A DNA stretch of 64,000 nt from Phycisphaerae bacterium (GTDB lineage: Bacteria; Planctomycetota; Phycisphaerae; SM23-33), in contig WRDM01000003.1 of NCBI GenBank assembly GCA_009783465.1, positions 35,919 through 99,918 on the forward strand, in the 5' to 3' direction. Each line of letters begins with the position of its first letter. The stretch's first letter is position 1. Shown here one piece after another: positions 63,101 to 64,000 of the stretch. The notes below the pieces were generated by a model. The model had not been told where the DNA came from. It saw only the letters and a list, made by a program, of their open reading frames with translations, and did not search any database. The position numbers were made by a program, and so were the translations under genes.

Positions 63101-63860
63101 CGCGACGGAGACGATTTTTCGCGACAAGCTCCAGGCCTCGACCATCCCCTACGAAAGTAAACGACAGCGCCTTGGCGGAATCCGCTATGAAATTCCCAGG
63201 CAAAATGGCGGCATGATTGAAATCTACGAACTCGGGCTGGGGACTCCGGGTTCGGTGTGGACGTACGGCGAGTCGGAGATGACGGTCCACCTGCCGCGAC
63301 TGGGATTGTGCGTGATGGTCTATTGTCACGATACCGTTTTCGATACCGTCAAACAAACCCTGCAACCGCTGATCGACCTCGACGGCGAACCGCAGCCGTT
63401 CGGCAGGTCCAGCGACCGCCGACGCCCCAAGGAAACCCCCACCGCAACACCCGCGCCCGCCGCCATACCGGAATTGACCGCGAGAACGCTCGAACAATGG
63501 CTTGGCGACAAGGAGTGCGTCTACGTCACCTTCGTCGGGCCGCGTGTCGAACTGGAAAAACTGCGCATCTGGCTGAAGGATTACAGATACCACGACGACG
63601 ACCGGGGCGCCGGCTCGACGTTCCGCAGTTCTCCCGGCGAAGACGAAAGCGCAGGCGAGAGTCGGACCTTTGTGCGAGTCCAGATGAACGTCACACCCGA
63701 CAACGTGAAGCGGCTGTTACGGCTACAGGAAGATCTGGCCCAACCGTTCCCCTTGGATGCCAGTGAAACTGGAGTTTTGTCACACATCGACGACAAACCG
63801 CCGGTACGATCGGACCCGAGCGATCAACTCCAACAACCCCCCACAACGACGCCCGAGTGA
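60111..63860 (+). CDS. Lipoprotein with 4.5 tandem copies of a novel domain
   Basis: 1249 residues from ATG 60111 (AGGAG 7 nt upstream). Lipobox ALTAGC with Cys25. Five units begin near residues 57, 309, 576, 874 and 1123, each starting with TLEQWLxxKE. Each carries V-T-P-D-N-V-K-R-L-L-x-L-Q near residue 110 of the unit, a YVGDEATRRKAREMIPD-like helix, and LQPLIDLDGxPQPFG at the end. Units are separated by Thr/Ala/Pro-rich linkers. The fifth is truncated after about 127 residues. DNA similarity between units is high, so duplication is fairly recent. No known family was recognised; a periplasmic or outer-membrane-anchored binding role is possible. It is transcribed away from the flagellar cluster. 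Confidence 0.85.
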   Translation: MRHFARPRHITICLAILCAALTAGCKENHTATMHTTAITTTPATAPTSDAAVELTAQTLEPWLGGKEFVEVAFVGLAATEDQLDAWRTWLSEREYDYSMAAGSAYYRYHSGYVHDGSGRNFAYITMKVTPDNVKRLLSLQKDLAERDYTLDTKATHVLSYVGDEATRRKAREMIPDILADIATIFQDKLQATTQIFGKDNNERFGSIHSIRYAVTGEKNFGGGIYFVEIPQSPFNMSAAMPDFTIHLPHLGLLVQAYHLHGAVTEDVKKALQPLIDLDGKPQPFGSTGDGWHPLVSTTTAPAPAATPPTEQTLEQWLVGKEVIRLTFTGQGMAMRELNAWLEENGYRHIDMSVDPTFISFAWQSREVGVDVRMRATPVNVERLLSLRKELAGLGFTLNPYQNDVGVNVLSYVGDEATRQKARDMVPDRLAALEKGLQDALQARIISNRIPPNDKECLGNIRYEVPDTKISGMIHVYEITPSKSWERNVHCDQTIYLPHLGLVVTAYYRPGQVGAGRDTSPQRAAFHDAVQQAMKPLTDLDDQPRLYNHYPVLYRAPSAVHYAYKVGMTSLPPTATPPLEQWLEGKAVVTVTFVSPPTTPKENPEKAYVGPDAEFKKHEVREATFRCSVHLDGRGSSPTDRREDIDQMNSVEVTMDVTPENIERLLTLQKDLREQCCLLDPMQTNVLAYVGDADVREKARNMVPDLIASLTTALQEEFKVTTNPSRKFEEEMLGGIDYGGFGVRGADLTGLHGMIHVHDMSAKKSWALRNVRPNRTIHLPHLRLAVGIYYRPGRSDSYEDESPQRDAFLDAMQKIVQPLIDLDPTPWIYSWPSAVIEIDAARMGPIMTLLATPTTAPTTEPATPATAPAVPAKPTAETLEQWLGDKEFVQIHYESPRVMREKPGVYPTLDPELRKLEVSDQAAAYYCFVTMTNRKGVIFWTYASVIMHVTPDNVKRLLALQEDLKKFDLVLDTTKVNSYVGDAETRRKAREVIPEILAATETIFRDKLQASTIPYESKRQRLGGIRYEIPRQNGGMIEIYELGLGTPGSVWTYGESEMTVHLPRLGLCVMVYCHDTVFDTVKQTLQPLIDLDGEPQPFGRSSDRRRPKETPTATPAPAAIPELTARTLEQWLGDKECVYVTFVGPRVELEKLRIWLKDYRYHDDDRGAGSTFRSSPGEDESAGESRTFVRVQMNVTPDNVKRLLRLQEDLAQPFPLDASETGVLSHIDDKPPVRSDPSDQLQQPPTTTPE

Positions 63861-63881
63861 CGGGTGATACAACGAGGCAAA

Positions 63882-63987
63882 CCGTTTTCACTGGCTCGCC
63901 TCTTTGCGCTGTAGGGCGTTGTGTAAAGCGAAACGTTTCGCTTTACACAACGCCCTACAGCGCAAAGAGGCGAGCCAGTGAAAACGG
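63882..63987. repeat. Perfect 106-bp palindrome, family D
   Basis: Two 53-bp arms meet without a spacer at the centre GCGAAAC|GTTTCGC. The arms begin CCGTTTTCACTGGCTCGCCT. It starts 21 bp after the stop codon of the repeat lipoprotein. Related imperfect copies lie at 17573-17658, and half copies at 27573-27592 and 33739-33778. Confidence 0.95.
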
Positions 63988-64000
63988 TCAGACGAGTACG

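Noticed and set aside
1..64000. tRNA, rRNA, prophage or insertion-sequence genes
   Set aside because: None was recognised by inspection; no transposase, integrase or structural phage gene pattern appeared in the frames examined.

Overview
The window looks like a chromosomal segment from a GC-rich, flagellated, Gram-negative-type bacterium. The best guess is a planctomycete (Planctomycetota, perhaps Phycisphaerae-like). This is inferred from two divergent GroELs around one GroES, an exosortase/EpsI fusion beside a giant TPR protein, a large GH38 mannosidase, DUF3795 and uroporphyrinogen-decarboxylase-like genes, long secreted repeat proteins, and very many palindromic intergenic elements. No rRNA, tRNA, CRISPR array, integrase or transposase was seen.

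Layout. 1-5.3 kb: edge of a CNNM/CorC-like membrane protein and two paralogous secreted repeat proteins. 5.7-9.2 kb: Cof-type HAD phosphatase, a winged-helix regulator/membrane protein pair with a palindromic operator, and a family 9 glycosyltransferase. 9.3-19.1 kb: metallo-beta-lactamase-fold lipoprotein, grpE, VOC and DUF3795 proteins, dnaJ, groEL1, groES, groEL2 and a sigma-54-type response regulator, all on the minus strand. 19.2-28.8 kb: HAD hydrolase, pseudopilin, GH38 alpha-mannosidase, PRC-barrel protein, UroD-like enzyme and rsgA. 29-39.3 kb: giant TPR protein, exosortase, prfB with its programmed frameshift, Fic protein and yajC. 39.6-59.7 kb: a long minus-strand flagellar cluster (fliK-flgD-flgE-PilZ-flgF-flgG-flgA-flgH-flgI-flgJ-flgN-flgK-flgL), followed by two glycosyltransferase genes and small TPR/coiled-coil genes that may serve flagellin glycosylation and export. 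60.1-63.9 kb: a lipoprotein built from 4.5 copies of a roughly 250-residue unit.

The most unusual layer is the repeats. At least ten families of inverted-repeat elements, about 60-400 bp long, occupy most gene junctions. In the flagellar cluster, junctions between non-overlapping genes usually carry one, often starting 7-10 nt after a stop codon. Some elements sit inside reading frames in phase: they add peptide segments to the exosortase, FlgA, FliK, FlgJ and a glycosyltransferase-methyltransferase, supply much of the FlgA signal peptide, rewrite the FlgI signal peptide, and provide stop codons for several genes. One copy is flanked by a 29-bp direct repeat that looks like a target duplication. 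This resembles the in-gene palindromic elements known from Rickettsia, but in an unrelated setting.

Regulation. Matches to the sigma-54 -24/-12 consensus lie upstream of fliK, of the glycosyltransferase-methyltransferase gene and (one mismatch) of groEL2; the gene upstream of groEL2 encodes a GAFTGA-containing sigma-54 activator. The window ends in a spacer-free 106-bp perfect palindrome.
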